Assembly (NCBI GenBank): GCA_900073065.1
Contig: FJOG01000002.1
Coordinates: forward strand, 934,652 to 998,651
DNA length: 64,000 nucleotides
Source: Phialocephala subalpina
Taxonomy: Eukaryota; Ascomycota; Leotiomycetes; Helotiales; Mollisiaceae
Reading direction: 5' to 3'
Every line of letters starts with the position of its first letter. Position 1 is the first letter of the stretch. Made by a program: the position numbers and the translations under genes. Positions 47,338 to 58,155 of this stretch are shown here, in pieces. The notes under the pieces are model-generated. The model was not told the DNA's origin, made no database searches, and saw nothing but the letters and a program-made list of their open reading frames with translations.

Positions 47338-48968
47338 AGATATCGTCGAGTGTACGTGGTGGGTTCGATCCAGCGAGAAGTGGGATCCCAGGCTCTGTGG
47401 GACAAACACGAACGGGGAGGCGTTCAGTGAAGAATCGCAGGCCCATCCGACATATGAATCTCGTCGAATATCATAGATACTGTCTCTTGCATGGGTTTCT
47501 GCCGAGTGCTTTGGTGCGAGGAGATGGAAAGGTACGGCGGTTGGTGTTTGCATTGGGCCTCCGCATCGGTTCGAGACCCGCAAGCAGCACATCCCGGGTT
47601 TATGGAAGGTACTACTCGACTCAACTCAACATAATACCTTCCAAAAACGACACGTTCACTTCCTCACTGTCGAAATCCTACCTAACATTGGAAGATCTGC
47701 CAACGCCCCGCAACTGCGAACTAGTGTGGAATGCGCCAGCCAATTCCACTCGTTGGGGGAGAAATTATGTGCTCAAATACTGAGATCTATATTGGTTCAT
47801 GGATATATCACTTTGAGGAGGCCCATATCTTGAACAACAATGACCTTCAATTGTTGACGGACAAGACTTGAGCACGACGAGAACCTGAGGGCAGCTTGTC
47901 CTGCTTTATTGGAGGGGGGTCAACCTATGTCAAAGGTCTATGACCTTTGAGTAGAAAAACTTGACCAAGATCTCATGTTGAGAACTTGATGCGAGGTTCT
48001 GCATATCATATCTTCAAAGCAAGAAGCCGAGGACGATGCATATTGGTACTTGTCCTTCTTCCGACGATCCTCATGCTTTATCTTCTAGCAACTTGCTTCT
48101 ACTTTCAGCGTGCTAGTGTGCGTGTAAACCGGTTGACTCTCGTCCTGAATGATACGAGTGCTGGCTTTTAGGCTTTTGGCTCTAAAGTAGACTTGCATTT
48201 GCGGCGAGAGCAAGTGTGAACCGAGAATCGGTAGGCATTCTCGTTCAGAACAGGAAGTCACTGCTTGGCATGCCAAGGGCAGATACACGAGACCACCGAC
48301 ATCACTGAAATCTCTATTGAAGTGAAGAAGCGGGTCTTGAAATTGGACTCCTGCGAGGTTGTTCGTTTATTTTTATGTATGTTTCAGGGGCAAGGACAGC
48401 ATTCACGTGTGGAGATACCTACTCCCAATTTTCCTTTTTCGAAGGAATTAGATATTGAGCAAGAAAATGAGGGTCATTACTTCATAGAAATAAATGCAAA
48501 ATCTATCGTCGCTCGAGATTGTTTATATTATCATGTGAGGAACAAAAAGAGCTTAGCCTACACGTGAATTTCAACTCCTCAGGCACAAAGTTTCTTGGAT
48601 GTCGTTCTTCGCTCTTGATGCCCTACGTCGCGACACCACTCCCGCAATGCCCGAATGACGATGAACGCGACTATTGCTCTTGAAGTCGCGGAATTACGAT
48701 ACTGCAAAATCCCCCCCAACACTCGAAGCACGGCAAGATAGAGACAGGTGCTCGAAAGGCTATCTTTGTCGGAACTAGTGCCTATGAAACCTCCTTCCAC
48801 ATCGCCATCCATCGACAAGAGAAAAGCATCTGCTGATCCTGCTTCTTCGGCTTCTCCCATTTACCTTAAAGATGTAGTCATTGCACATTGTCAAGATTAG
48901 GAGACGCTACCACGATTCTGACCCTCGACCCTGCTCACGATCCCGAGATTCCAACACAACGTTCACAG
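47338..48968. other. spacer downstream of DUF6594 copy 2
   Basis: No gene is supported. The plus frame covering 47190-47783 lacks an ATG near its start and overlaps the duplicated block. Short frames beyond it have no known content. A near-palindrome around GTCAAAGGTCTATGACCTTTGA lies at about 47930-47952. Confidence 0.5.
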
Positions 48969-50492
48969 TCATGGATGATTTAAATTACCAAGGAACGTAA
49001 CCAGGACAGCAGCGTATCTACCAGTCATCAGCACAATGCTATACTGTTTTCCGACACATTCACGGAGACTCACGCTGCCGTTGCGATGAAGATATCCTGC
49101 ACTTTGGCTTCTGTCATGACGCTGATCATCCCACAAAAAGCGAGGACAAATACGAATACTAGCCACGCCATTGCCTGTTTTGACATATCCACGAGAAACA
49201 ATAGCATGACGGGGATGAGGAGGATACACACTGCTAGGAAGACAGCAATGATTCTTGTGAGGAGGCCGACTCTTGCCTCGGAATACTGGTCCACGTATGG
49301 ATCTTGTATTCTTACTCTCTCTCGATCGGTCTGCAGGACGTACTGGGAGTTACGTTAGTCTTGGGCCTAATGTTATGGTTTCCTGGGACGGCCTGGGAAA
49401 GAAATCGATCCTCGAGACAAGTACCTTTTCAACACGATTGGGCCACCATGTCACGAGGCTCTCGATCAAGTCCGCGATGCGGGTACCTTTTTCGGACTGC
49501 TTGGCGACAGAGATGAAGTCCTCGACGTGGAAGATGAAATCGTCTCTTTTATCCCCTAAGGGCTTTCGGTTCCGCATCCAGGTAAAGAGACCGAGATGAT
49601 GTCGTGCTTGTGCTTTCGTAAGTGCGCGGACCTGGCTCTCGTAGGTGAGAACTTCAACTACATTCAATCAGCCCAAAATCTCAAAGCATGATATGTGCCA
49701 TATCACAGTATTCGCAGATCTTCTTTTGTATCTTCCCGAGAATCTCTCTTTGAGCACCATCGTCTGCAGGGAACTTCTCGTAACCCCTCAGCCTTGGTTC
49801 CACATCAGTGTTCCCTGCATCTTTGTTATCAAGATCATCCAGCTCCTTTTCGAGATCGGTCAAATCGACTTGTAGCTGGAGAAGGAGTCGTGCAGAAAGG
49901 CGCCCGAATCGTCGAAATACCGCGTTGTGGTCAGAGGAGTTGATGAATGCAGCAAGTCGTGGCCATCCTTTCGGATAGCGATCAACTATATCCAGGTTAG
50001 TATATTCACTCCAGCTTTGGTATTGAATGCTCACCATCCTCATATATCATCCTATTAAATCCATGGTCTCGCGGCGATGCTTGATCTTGTGTTCCTGTTT
50101 GCGCAGATGCGGTTTGTAACGTAAACCCGCTCCCGGTTTGTTTTGTTGTTGCACTCAGCGTCTCGGGCTGACCTTTTACTATGATTCAGTGAGCTCTTGT
50201 CGAGCTTGCAATGAGACTGCGCTTGGCAGTCTCCAGTTTCATTCATCCGGTCTGGAGTTCGTTCACCTTGAGTTGCTTCAGAGCTGATAGTTCCAGCTGG
50301 TGTTGATACCTCTTCACCCTCGGCTGGCCCATGTCTCGATCCTGCCCCTCGATTTCTTATCTGAGAATTCATTCGTTGCGATGGTGCGGGAGGGTCGGCT
50401 CGTTCGGCACTGCTGTGATCTTCGGCGTAAGTATCTGGCAGGGGAGGAAGGGTATAGCCCATGCCAACGGCATCTCTTCGTCTTTGCGCCAT
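48969..50492 (-). CDS. DUF6594-family membrane protein, copy 2 of 3
   Basis: Six exons: 50492-50180, 50094-50035, 49985-49707, 49657-49425, 49342-49074 and 49017-48969 (400 residues), every junction in phase. The N-terminal exon is a polar, disordered-looking Ser/Pro/Gln region. The core begins VDRYPKGWPRLAAFINSSDH. A coiled-coil stretch (LQVDLTDLEKELDDLDNKDA) and NRKPLGDKRDDFIFHVEDFI follow, the family's KPL...D-F-x-x-x-EDF pattern, then YVLQTDRERVRIQDPYVDQY. Three membrane helices close the protein: IIAVFLAVCILLIPVMLLFL, AWLVFVFVLAFCGMISVM and YAAVLVTFLGNLNHP. Its exon 3 equals that of copies 1 and 3 (279 nt). It is the least complicated copy and looks fully functional. The role is unknown. 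Confidence 0.9.
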
Positions 50493-52776
50493 GGCTCTGG
50501 CTAGAAGACATTGCTCCTGTGTCTTCTCTTACCCTCGCAATGAAGGTCATGTTGGAATAGTTGTTGCTAATTACAGACTGCGCAGCTGGTGGCCTGAAAA
50601 ACTGAGGCCAGGGCTGCCCGACAGCTATTAAAGGGGGGTGAGAATTGGTGTGACCACCTCGACGTACCTAGCGAATCAGTTTGACGACTCTTGTTGCCTT
50701 GTTTTTCCAACGCTACTTTAATGCAAGGCTACAAGATCCTCTTTTGGACAACTTTGGACTTCTCTGATGTCTTCAGGAACTAATTGTGGTGGATAATCTG
50801 GAGATTTGCAGTCTTAGAATCACGACATACGTGCGATCACAGATCGCTAAACTTGCGAGGGGCATGGAAAGTACTTATAGGCGCAAGCGCCTGCTGGTAT
50901 GTACACTGTACTTCCAAAGGTATTCTGACTTGCCATTGGTGCTCCGAATTTGGTGTCACAAACATGCTGTTGATTAGCTCACGATGAAGATGGCAGATTG
51001 TTCTGCTGAATTGACTTTCAATAGTATGCGAACTACAAATTGAGCACCAATTATCCCTTGATTGAATTCCCCCTAAGTTCATTGATTAGAACGACTGCTT
51101 TTTGAATACCATGCCAATACAGATATCCACCATTCTTAAATATCCCGCCCTTTCTTTCAGACGACGGCAAAACACTACAATCTCTAGGCCCATTCCTTGA
51201 GATATATCACTTCTTCCCATTCTTGAAACGATATTTCCGGCGTGACTACGTCGCGACTGCTGATTTTAGTGTACTAGTGGTAGGAGAGCTGAAAGTGGGT
51301 GGTGGTTTTGGATACTGTGACGGGATCATTAGCTTCCATCTTGTTCGAGAGAAGCACAAGCAGGACGAACAGGTTCAGGATTTGGCATTGGACGAACGAC
51401 TTGGATTGACTCGATGCCTTTCGTTTCCGACTGCCTCTGGCGCCTGGTTCTACCCTCTGTCTCGGACATCTTGAAATGCCTCTGTAGTAATCGTGGTCTT
51501 CCTGACCGAGTATCGTGCTTGGACATTAGTCTTCGTAGATTGCGAACCGTCTAATTTGGAGCCCGGTTAGGGCCACTTGTGGCAATAACAGCTAGATTGA
51601 GAATGAAAGAAGAGGATTCCTACCTATTCCCGGCAGTGGATGCCCACCACCTGTGATTCTAGGCCTTTAGGGGTCTCATCTGTCTGCTCAGGCAGACTTG
51701 AATAGATCTTGAAAGTTACTGGAACCGAATATTGAAAACAGCTCAGAATGAAGCTTTGCGATGAGATTTCATGGCATGTTGCTGAAAGAGAGGAATAATA
51801 AAAGGAAGAATTCGACCCAGAATGTGCGAAAGCCATGGCTGGAGGCGGAGTTTCCTCCCTTGCCATCGAATTCGGCTTCATTGGACGACATTGCACTTCA
51901 TGCGTGAAATACGTTGAGAATCATGATAGGGTAGATCGGCATTGCCTACGGCTCAATCCAAGAGTATCAGGGCGAGGCTCTGGCAGTGCCTGCTGCTTCT
52001 CTAGCGCTTGCGAGGAAGCAATGAACACATGACTATGAGCCTGAAGTATCTAAGCTTCTCACCAGAGGTGCACCGTTCACGATGTGTAACGCGGGGGACG
52101 AACGGCTGAGCGGTCAGCCTCAAAGTAGTTCGAAAGATGCTGATAATGTGGGAGTATAGTGCTTGATAGACAGGGGTGCTTTTTGATTCAGAGAGGTTGC
52201 CATAGGCTGCCCCTCTCAGCACACAGGCGATGCCACTCGGGTCGGAAGCCATCGTTCGTAGGCGATGAACACCATCGCAGAGCTCCCTTTTCTGACCGGA
52301 AAGCTTGAAAAGAGTGCGATGAACCAAGTTGAGTTCGTTGAAACGTCGTACTGTTCGCGGTACGGGCCGACCAGAATGCTGGTTTCTGGGTCGTCAACTT
52401 GCGCCGTACGTAAACTCCAGCCGGATTCTTTCTGCTTCTCGGTAGGAACAGCAGGGCTAATTTCCGATCATCGCAGTCCTGTCTGACTGCACTGAAACAG
52501 GGCGTGAGCGCTGTGCTATTGTTTTCTGGTCATCGCTCTGTGCAGAAGTATTCAAATAGACCGGGCCCCTCGACACAGTCGGTGATGTGCCTCTCTCTTT
52601 CTTGTCGGCCTAGTTTATCCAGTCTATGCGTCTTGCAAGATGGATATTTATTTCTCCACTCCATCATCTTGCGTTCTCTCTAAGACATCTCCCTTGACGT
52701 CTTGCAATGTCGCGCTCGCAGCTACCCAATTCGACGAGAGCTTCTCAAGGAACCAATACCGAGGAAAGCCATAAGT
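50493..52776. other. gene-poor spacer upstream of DUF6594 copy 2
   Basis: Nearest part is the copy 2 promoter. No recognised gene follows. Several short open frames on both strands (for example minus 51329-51526, minus 52001-52327) have no known domain. Confidence 0.5.
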
Positions 52777-53785
52777 ATGTCAGACCCAAGTGCGATGTCT
52801 GAACGACTGGCGAGGAAGGGACTATATCGAGCCGTCTGCGACGTTATTACGTTGTTGAGGGTATCGATGCGTCTTGAGCGCGATCGGAATGATCCCATCC
52901 TAGATACCAGCTCAGAATTTATCGAAGCTTCGAGCTCTCTATTGCGGAGACAACTTCTCTTCAAGTACTATTTGATTTTGCAGCTCATTTATCCCTCGAA
53001 GTACCTGATACTTTTTACCAGACATCAGTTGAAATGTGCGTCCTCCAGTGGAGTCTCCACTCGTCTGCGTGAGTTTCCAGATCTGTGGGCATGCATATGC
53101 ATCTTGCTGCTCCGGGCCGCACCCGCATATGAGGACCCTCAGAGCGATAGAGTACGAATCATACGAGGACTCAACAATGAAAATTACCAACATTCGCGCA
53201 GAGTGGGAAGTGCATTTGATTGCGAAGTACCTTCCACATTGGGTGGACGGAGAGGAACTTTCCGAGTCCGAGTGTGAATGCGAGTTGCTTCCTCAACCTC
53301 GGCTCAATGCCTTTCAAAAGAAATCAACGTTTCATGTTCCTGAAAATTGCAATCGAAATAAGAGAACTACCCTCGATTGCAGAACGATACGTGGTGTTGA
53401 AGAGTGGGATGCGTCTTTTCTTAACTCCTCATCGCAGTCTGTCCGTCGTCTCCTTCGACCACTCAAAAGCTACGACCCAACAGCCGAATGATCAAGCAGG
53501 ACCGGGAGCAGGGCATGGCTTAATATTATGCACTCCACTGGAGCCACAATAAAGACATATTCCGCCCTCAGAACCATCGTTGTTCCTTGAGAAAGGTCAG
53601 CTTGCCGCTATTATCCTAGCATAGATGTGGCCGATCCTCATTGTGCCTCACCAGCATGCGTACCTATCAAGAAGAAGCATGCAGTGCTGCCCGAATCATA
53701 CCCTCCTCTCAAAGCTTCTGGAGGGACGGACCGATGGTTTTGGAGCGGCCGAGACGCTCCAAATCCATGGCAACCTGCTTTCGGA
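52777..53785 (+). CDS. possible multi-exon gene of unknown function (weak)
   Basis: From ATG 52777 a frame reads MSDPSAMSERLARKGLYRAV and remains open to 53277, but GTGAGT at about 53069 and shifts in the most plausible frame downstream suggest introns. A second frame (to about 53550) and a third segment ending in GRDAPNPWQPAFGD (to about 53785, after a TAG acceptor) could be later exons. I cannot link them in one phase-consistent model and recognise no domain. It may be a decayed gene. Confidence 0.25.
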
Positions 53786-54433
53786 GATTGATAGAGGAGT
53801 CCGTTTGATATCATTTTAACATCCAGAAGTCGCCAGTTGATCAAGACTGTTCACCCGTCTTGCCTCTCGAGTTTGTGCTGACAGGACGTAGATTGGAGGA
53901 CCTGTTTTGTCGAGATTGTAACACCTTCTAAGCTTGAAATGTTTTATTAGCACGCTCGTATACCTGCCTATCAGATCGATCGAGACCTCACCAAATTGCT
54001 TTTCTCAACACTCCTGGAAGCCGTTGCATGGAGATGATCTGGAGCAACTGCCATCAAGTTGATACATAGGGATCTCTATATTCATCGAAAGTGCAACTAC
54101 GAACACCAAGCAATGTCGAACGTCAACATCTGAGGGACAACACATCCGCGCCAGCCACAATGCCTCGTAACTCGAAGTGAGGCCTTGTCAGGCTCAAACA
54201 CCTTGGATTATCGACGAGCCCGATTGTTGGATTTCTACTACTTTCTATGGTCTTGAGTGGACATATCCCCTTACTAAGATCTACATTCTCTAAGGAGCAG
54301 ATGCTATGGAATGAAAGAGCTGATGCAACATGCAATATGCAACGACAGCTCATTCCACGACTTCACGCTTGGAAGAGCGACCTGGGACTTCGCAGACCTC
54401 GATGTCGTCTACAGCTTAAGCCCTCCAAAACCT
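53786..54433. other. spacer, no gene supported
   Basis: No coding signal recognised on either strand; only short open frames occur. Confidence 0.5.
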
Positions 54434-54567
54434 TTCTAACATTCGCCATAATCTGCACACTATCCATCCGGGCTTCGGTGTCGGCTTTCCTCGAACATCC
54501 ACCTCTCGACCGAGCTCTAGACTGAGCTGCGAGCCTGCGACGTATCAACCCAGCACCCCCAAGACTT
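54434..54567. repeat. diverged duplicated block, copy B (partner at 47227-47337)
   Basis: Matches copy A in order and orientation, including CATCCACCTCTCGA and CGAGCTCTAGACTGAGCTGCG against CGAGCTCTAGATCGAGCTGCG. It sits about 2.0 kb beyond the 3' end of DUF6594 copy 3, close to the offset of copy A from copy 2. The two blocks are 7.2 kb apart. Confidence 0.7.
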
Positions 54568-54873
54568 TGTTAAGACCTGTGCTCTACGTGTTGCGGACGA
54601 TTATGCGGGAGAGTGGCAGTTTTCTTGATGAAGGGGAGTTGAAGAGACGTTCTGCGAAGGATGGAGCCTATTCAAAGCATACATTCCATCCCAAAATCTA
54701 TACACTCTCCGTCACGGTTTCCGACGGGCCCTTTTGGTGCCGATAAGATGGAAAGGCAAGGCGATGGGCTTCGGATCCAGCGGCCACCAAGAGCTGGATC
54801 AACTTCCATCGAAGACACGACTTGGCACGGTTCCGAACCAAATCTTGATCGATCTACGAGTTCTTCTCGCGAT

Positions 54874-55116
54874 TCAATATCCTACAAGGCGAACAAATAC
54901 TAGTGGCCGACACCTTACAGCTTCGAGGTGACGTGGTGTGCGACCACAGCGTAGCACACTGGGCCAGAAAGAATGCTTTCTCATATTCGGGTATACTGTC
55001 TGCTCACGGAGTTCTAGAATGCTTAAGCCGAGCCGGCAAGTAATTTCGAGTTGGGAATACGATGAGGGTACTGCATTCATGATATCGTCGAGATATACTG
55101 CCGTAAAGTACTGCAC
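54874..55116 (-). pseudogene. possible decayed Ty3/gypsy-type reverse-transcriptase remnant (weak)
   Basis: One frame reads FVQYFTAVYLDDIMNAV and, about 20 residues later, LRE-QTVYPN-MRKHSFWPSV. The order YLDDI, then L-x-x-LRE-x-x-LY-x-N-x-x-K-x-x-FW, is that of the catalytic YxDD region of Ty3/gypsy reverse transcriptases. Only this segment is visible. The frame just upstream has a stop and no long terminal repeats were found, so this is at best a heavily mutated fragment. Chance similarity is a serious alternative. Confidence 0.25.
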
Positions 55117-56578
55117 AAATGGCGAGTCCGTTTATACAACTGCGCATCGCTTTTGAGAGTTGTCCTTCAAAACATTGCGCTTCACGCAAATCTCTTCCTC
55201 TTTTTACGGCCTTAGCTTTGTAAATCAGACAACTTGCTTATGCAGTGGATGTGGTGCTCAGTGGTTCGATAAGCTGTTCATGCTCGTGAAATGGGAGATT
55301 GAGGTATTGCAAGTGGAAGCAGAATAGCCATAATGCCACATACTTTGCAGCGATATCCTGCCCACCCACAGTTGTATCCAAAGTTGCATAAGCTAGACGA
55401 CATGGGAAATTATGGAATCTCAGATACTGTACCAACACACATAGTACAGAATTTAGCCAGAGCGAGTCTTTCAAGGCTCTTGCTAGAAGGAGATGTCGAG
55501 ATCGCATTGCAAAATATGAAATGTTCTGGGGGCCTTGAAGTCTCCTCTACTCACAAACGCTAATTCAAGAATCTAATTCAAAACATGAATTCCATCATAT
55601 CTGCTGTCAGTTTCGCTCGAATCCCCACCCAGCTCTAGGTTTCTCGGGCACAGGTGCATTCACGTGCCACGTGCTTCCTCCCCACCTCCCGTCGAGTCTC
55701 GGCTGTTCTCAGGGGCTTTTCGCGAGAATAATAGGGGTAGCGTCCAGCGAGAGAGCGTTGTGTTTATGGGTCGCCAGTTCTCCTCCCCACTTCCATCCCA
55801 GCATTGAATTTCGCATTCATTGGAAGAGTTCGAGGTGTATCTTCACTAGCAACCTCAATCTTGTAACAGTGCGTGTCTGAAGCATCGATAGTCAAGACTT
55901 TTTATATGTGAAGAACTTCGCGAAGCATCGCTGATCAAAAGATAGTCTCTTTTCAAAATACAAGAAGATCGAAACTGATCACTCTTTTTAATTTCTTTCC
56001 TCTGGAAATCTAATCATTGGAAGTCAGAGACTTCACTGATGCCTCGCTTTGTCAGGTGTTGACAGACCACAAGTACTTCGAAGTTATAATAGAACAACAA
56101 AACGAGATTTCTTTTCTTTTGTTAGAGACAATTGTGAAACAGTTTAAGAGTTTCGAGTCTTTGAATTTCATGAGTAGGGAGCCGCACGTGACATGGTTCC
56201 CCTCCTTGCGCGTGGCGTACTGAGGCTTGTGCACAACTTGGCTGGGCGTCTATGTTTTGACGCCGCCACTTCCCCAGGCGGTCAGTCATGGCCACGACTT
56301 CCACCATTTACCACGGAATATTAAAGGTGCAGAAATCATCAAAGAAAAGCTCGAATTGTGTCGACAAGTTGCAAGTCTACGAACAAATCTGGTTCCGAAA
56401 TACAAGAATTCGAAACAGCGGTCTGAGGTCCAATCCTGCCCAAGCTACTCGAATCCCAACCTCGAGAAAACATCAATATCAGAACGAAAAACTTTTCAAA
56501 CCCCCACGGCGCAGCTCGAGCCCCTCCTCCTCTCATCCTTCTCTCCTGTCTGCTACCCAAGACACCCAGTAACTGCTT
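55117..56578. other. spacer downstream of DUF6594 copy 3
   Basis: No gene is supported. The minus frame 55238-55507 is open for 89 codons without a recognisable domain. The rest is AT-rich with short frames. Confidence 0.5.
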
Positions 56579-58155
56579 TCAAGCAGTAGCAGTTGCACAT
56601 GTACAGCCACTAGAACTGCCGATATTCCCCAGAAACATTATTAGGACAGCCCCATACCTACACCTGTCAGCATCTGAACTTCGAAAGCTACGCAAATACC
56701 TACGTCGCAGTCGCAACGAATACCTCATAAGCGGACCCAATTTTCGTCACGGCAGACATAATGAAGGAGAAGGGGAATAGGAAGGCAGTGACTACCCCAG
56801 CCATTTTCGGATGGGACATGCGCACAAGGAATAAGAGATAGCATGGGAGCAGAAGCATTCCCACTGCTACAGAGACTAGGAACATCTGGGATGCTATCCC
56901 GAGCTTTCGTTCGGAGTAGTAAGTCCCAGCCTTGTTCTCGGTCGGCTTCTCCTTATCGCTTTTACGGAGGAACCACTAACGACCAAGTAAGTCTCGATTG
57001 TTCTGCTATCTTGTGCTACTTCCAATGGGTCAAGCACGTACCTTAACTAGTGAGCGAGGCCATCGGAACATATGCTCTTGGATTAGGTCCTGGAAATAAT
57101 TCGTACGATTTCCAGCAAGAGTGACGAAGTCGTCAGCCCAGTACACGTAGTCATAGTATCCTTGTGCGAGCGGCTTTGTAGTCCATATGAAGTTCCAGTA
57201 ATGGATATGGTTGCGTTTTGGTGGTCGGCCTAGTTCCTGCATGCGAGCGTGATACAAGACTATCTCGTCTGTGCTGTTTCTCAGCCACGTGCTCAGGTCT
57301 TACCGCCTCCCAGACGACATGCACTCACCATATTCTATGATCTTGGTCCGCAACTCTTTCAATAAATCTCTCTGCCTCGAGTCCCAGCCTTCCTTGTGTT
57401 TGGTTCTTCTCAAACGATGTACCATCTGCGGGTTTATTTCGTCCTCTGTGTCAAGCTTGAATAGCGCCTTCTCCAGTTCGGTGATCTCAACTTCGTACTG
57501 CAAGATGATGCGGTTGTGAATAGTCTTGAAAGCTCGAACGATAGAGAAGTCAGGGTCGCTACTGACGAATGCGGAGAGTCTGGGAAAGCCGTTCGGGAAG
57601 TCTTCCACTGGTACCCAAGCTGTCAGCAATCGAGCATATGTGTAAGCCTGATTAAGATGCTCACGCTTCTCCTGTCTGAACATATCGTGGCCACAAACGT
57701 GTTCGTTGTTATCTCCACTGCCTGCGGAAGCTCTTGAAAACAAGCTCGATCCGAGCCCGCTTGACATGCGACGCCAGGATAGCTTAGTGAAGGGTTCTTC
57801 TATTGTTAGAGTTTGACAAAGTCAGGACTAAATTCTGATTTCTTCTTCCTTTTCGTCATCGGGCTCTTGGATTCTGCTTACCTGGAGTTTGTGGTGCTTC
57901 TTCCGTCGAGCTAGGAGTTAATGCTCCTGTGGTGGTTGCAGTAGGACTGCTATCCCTCTCGTCTATGATCTCCTGGCCATGATCTAGAATGTTTCTCTGT
58001 CTGACACCGGAAGCATTCATGGCAACCAAAGGCAAGCCTCGTTCTAGATTCTCTTCATCAGTATTAACACGCTGCTGTTCTGCTGCAACCGAACGTCTTA
58101 AGGGGGAGCACATGGCAACCAAGGCCTGTGCGACACCAGCACCAAAAACCTCCAT
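56579..58155 (-). CDS. DUF6594-family membrane protein, copy 3 of 3
   Basis: Six exons: 58155-57882, 57799-57665, 57607-57329, 57268-57042, 56975-56704 and 56657-56579 (421 residues), all in phase. The N-terminal exons encode an acidic, Thr/Ser-rich region and SSGLGSSLFSRASAGSG. The core starts VEDFPNGFPRLSAFVSSDPD. A coiled coil (YEVEITELEKALFKLDTEDE), WTTKPLAQGYYDYVYWADDF and KWFLRKSDKEKPTENKAGTY follow. Membrane helices are MFLVSVAVGMLLLPCYLLFL, MAGVVTAFLFPFSFIMSAV and YGAVLIMFLGNIG. The C-terminus has a short extra tail (SSSGCTCATATA). Intron 2 (57608-57664) is 57 bp without an in-frame stop, so retention would add 19 residues. Function is unknown. Confidence 0.88.

Noticed and set aside
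47355..47585. GGTTCGA B-box-like sequences (47361 and 47571) as tRNA candidates
   Set aside because: Flanks do not form a T-arm or acceptor stem, and no matching A box was found.
47190..47783. 197-codon plus-strand frame
   Set aside because: No ATG near its start, and it spans the diverged duplicated block whose partner at 54.4 kb has a stop in the same frame, so coding is unlikely.
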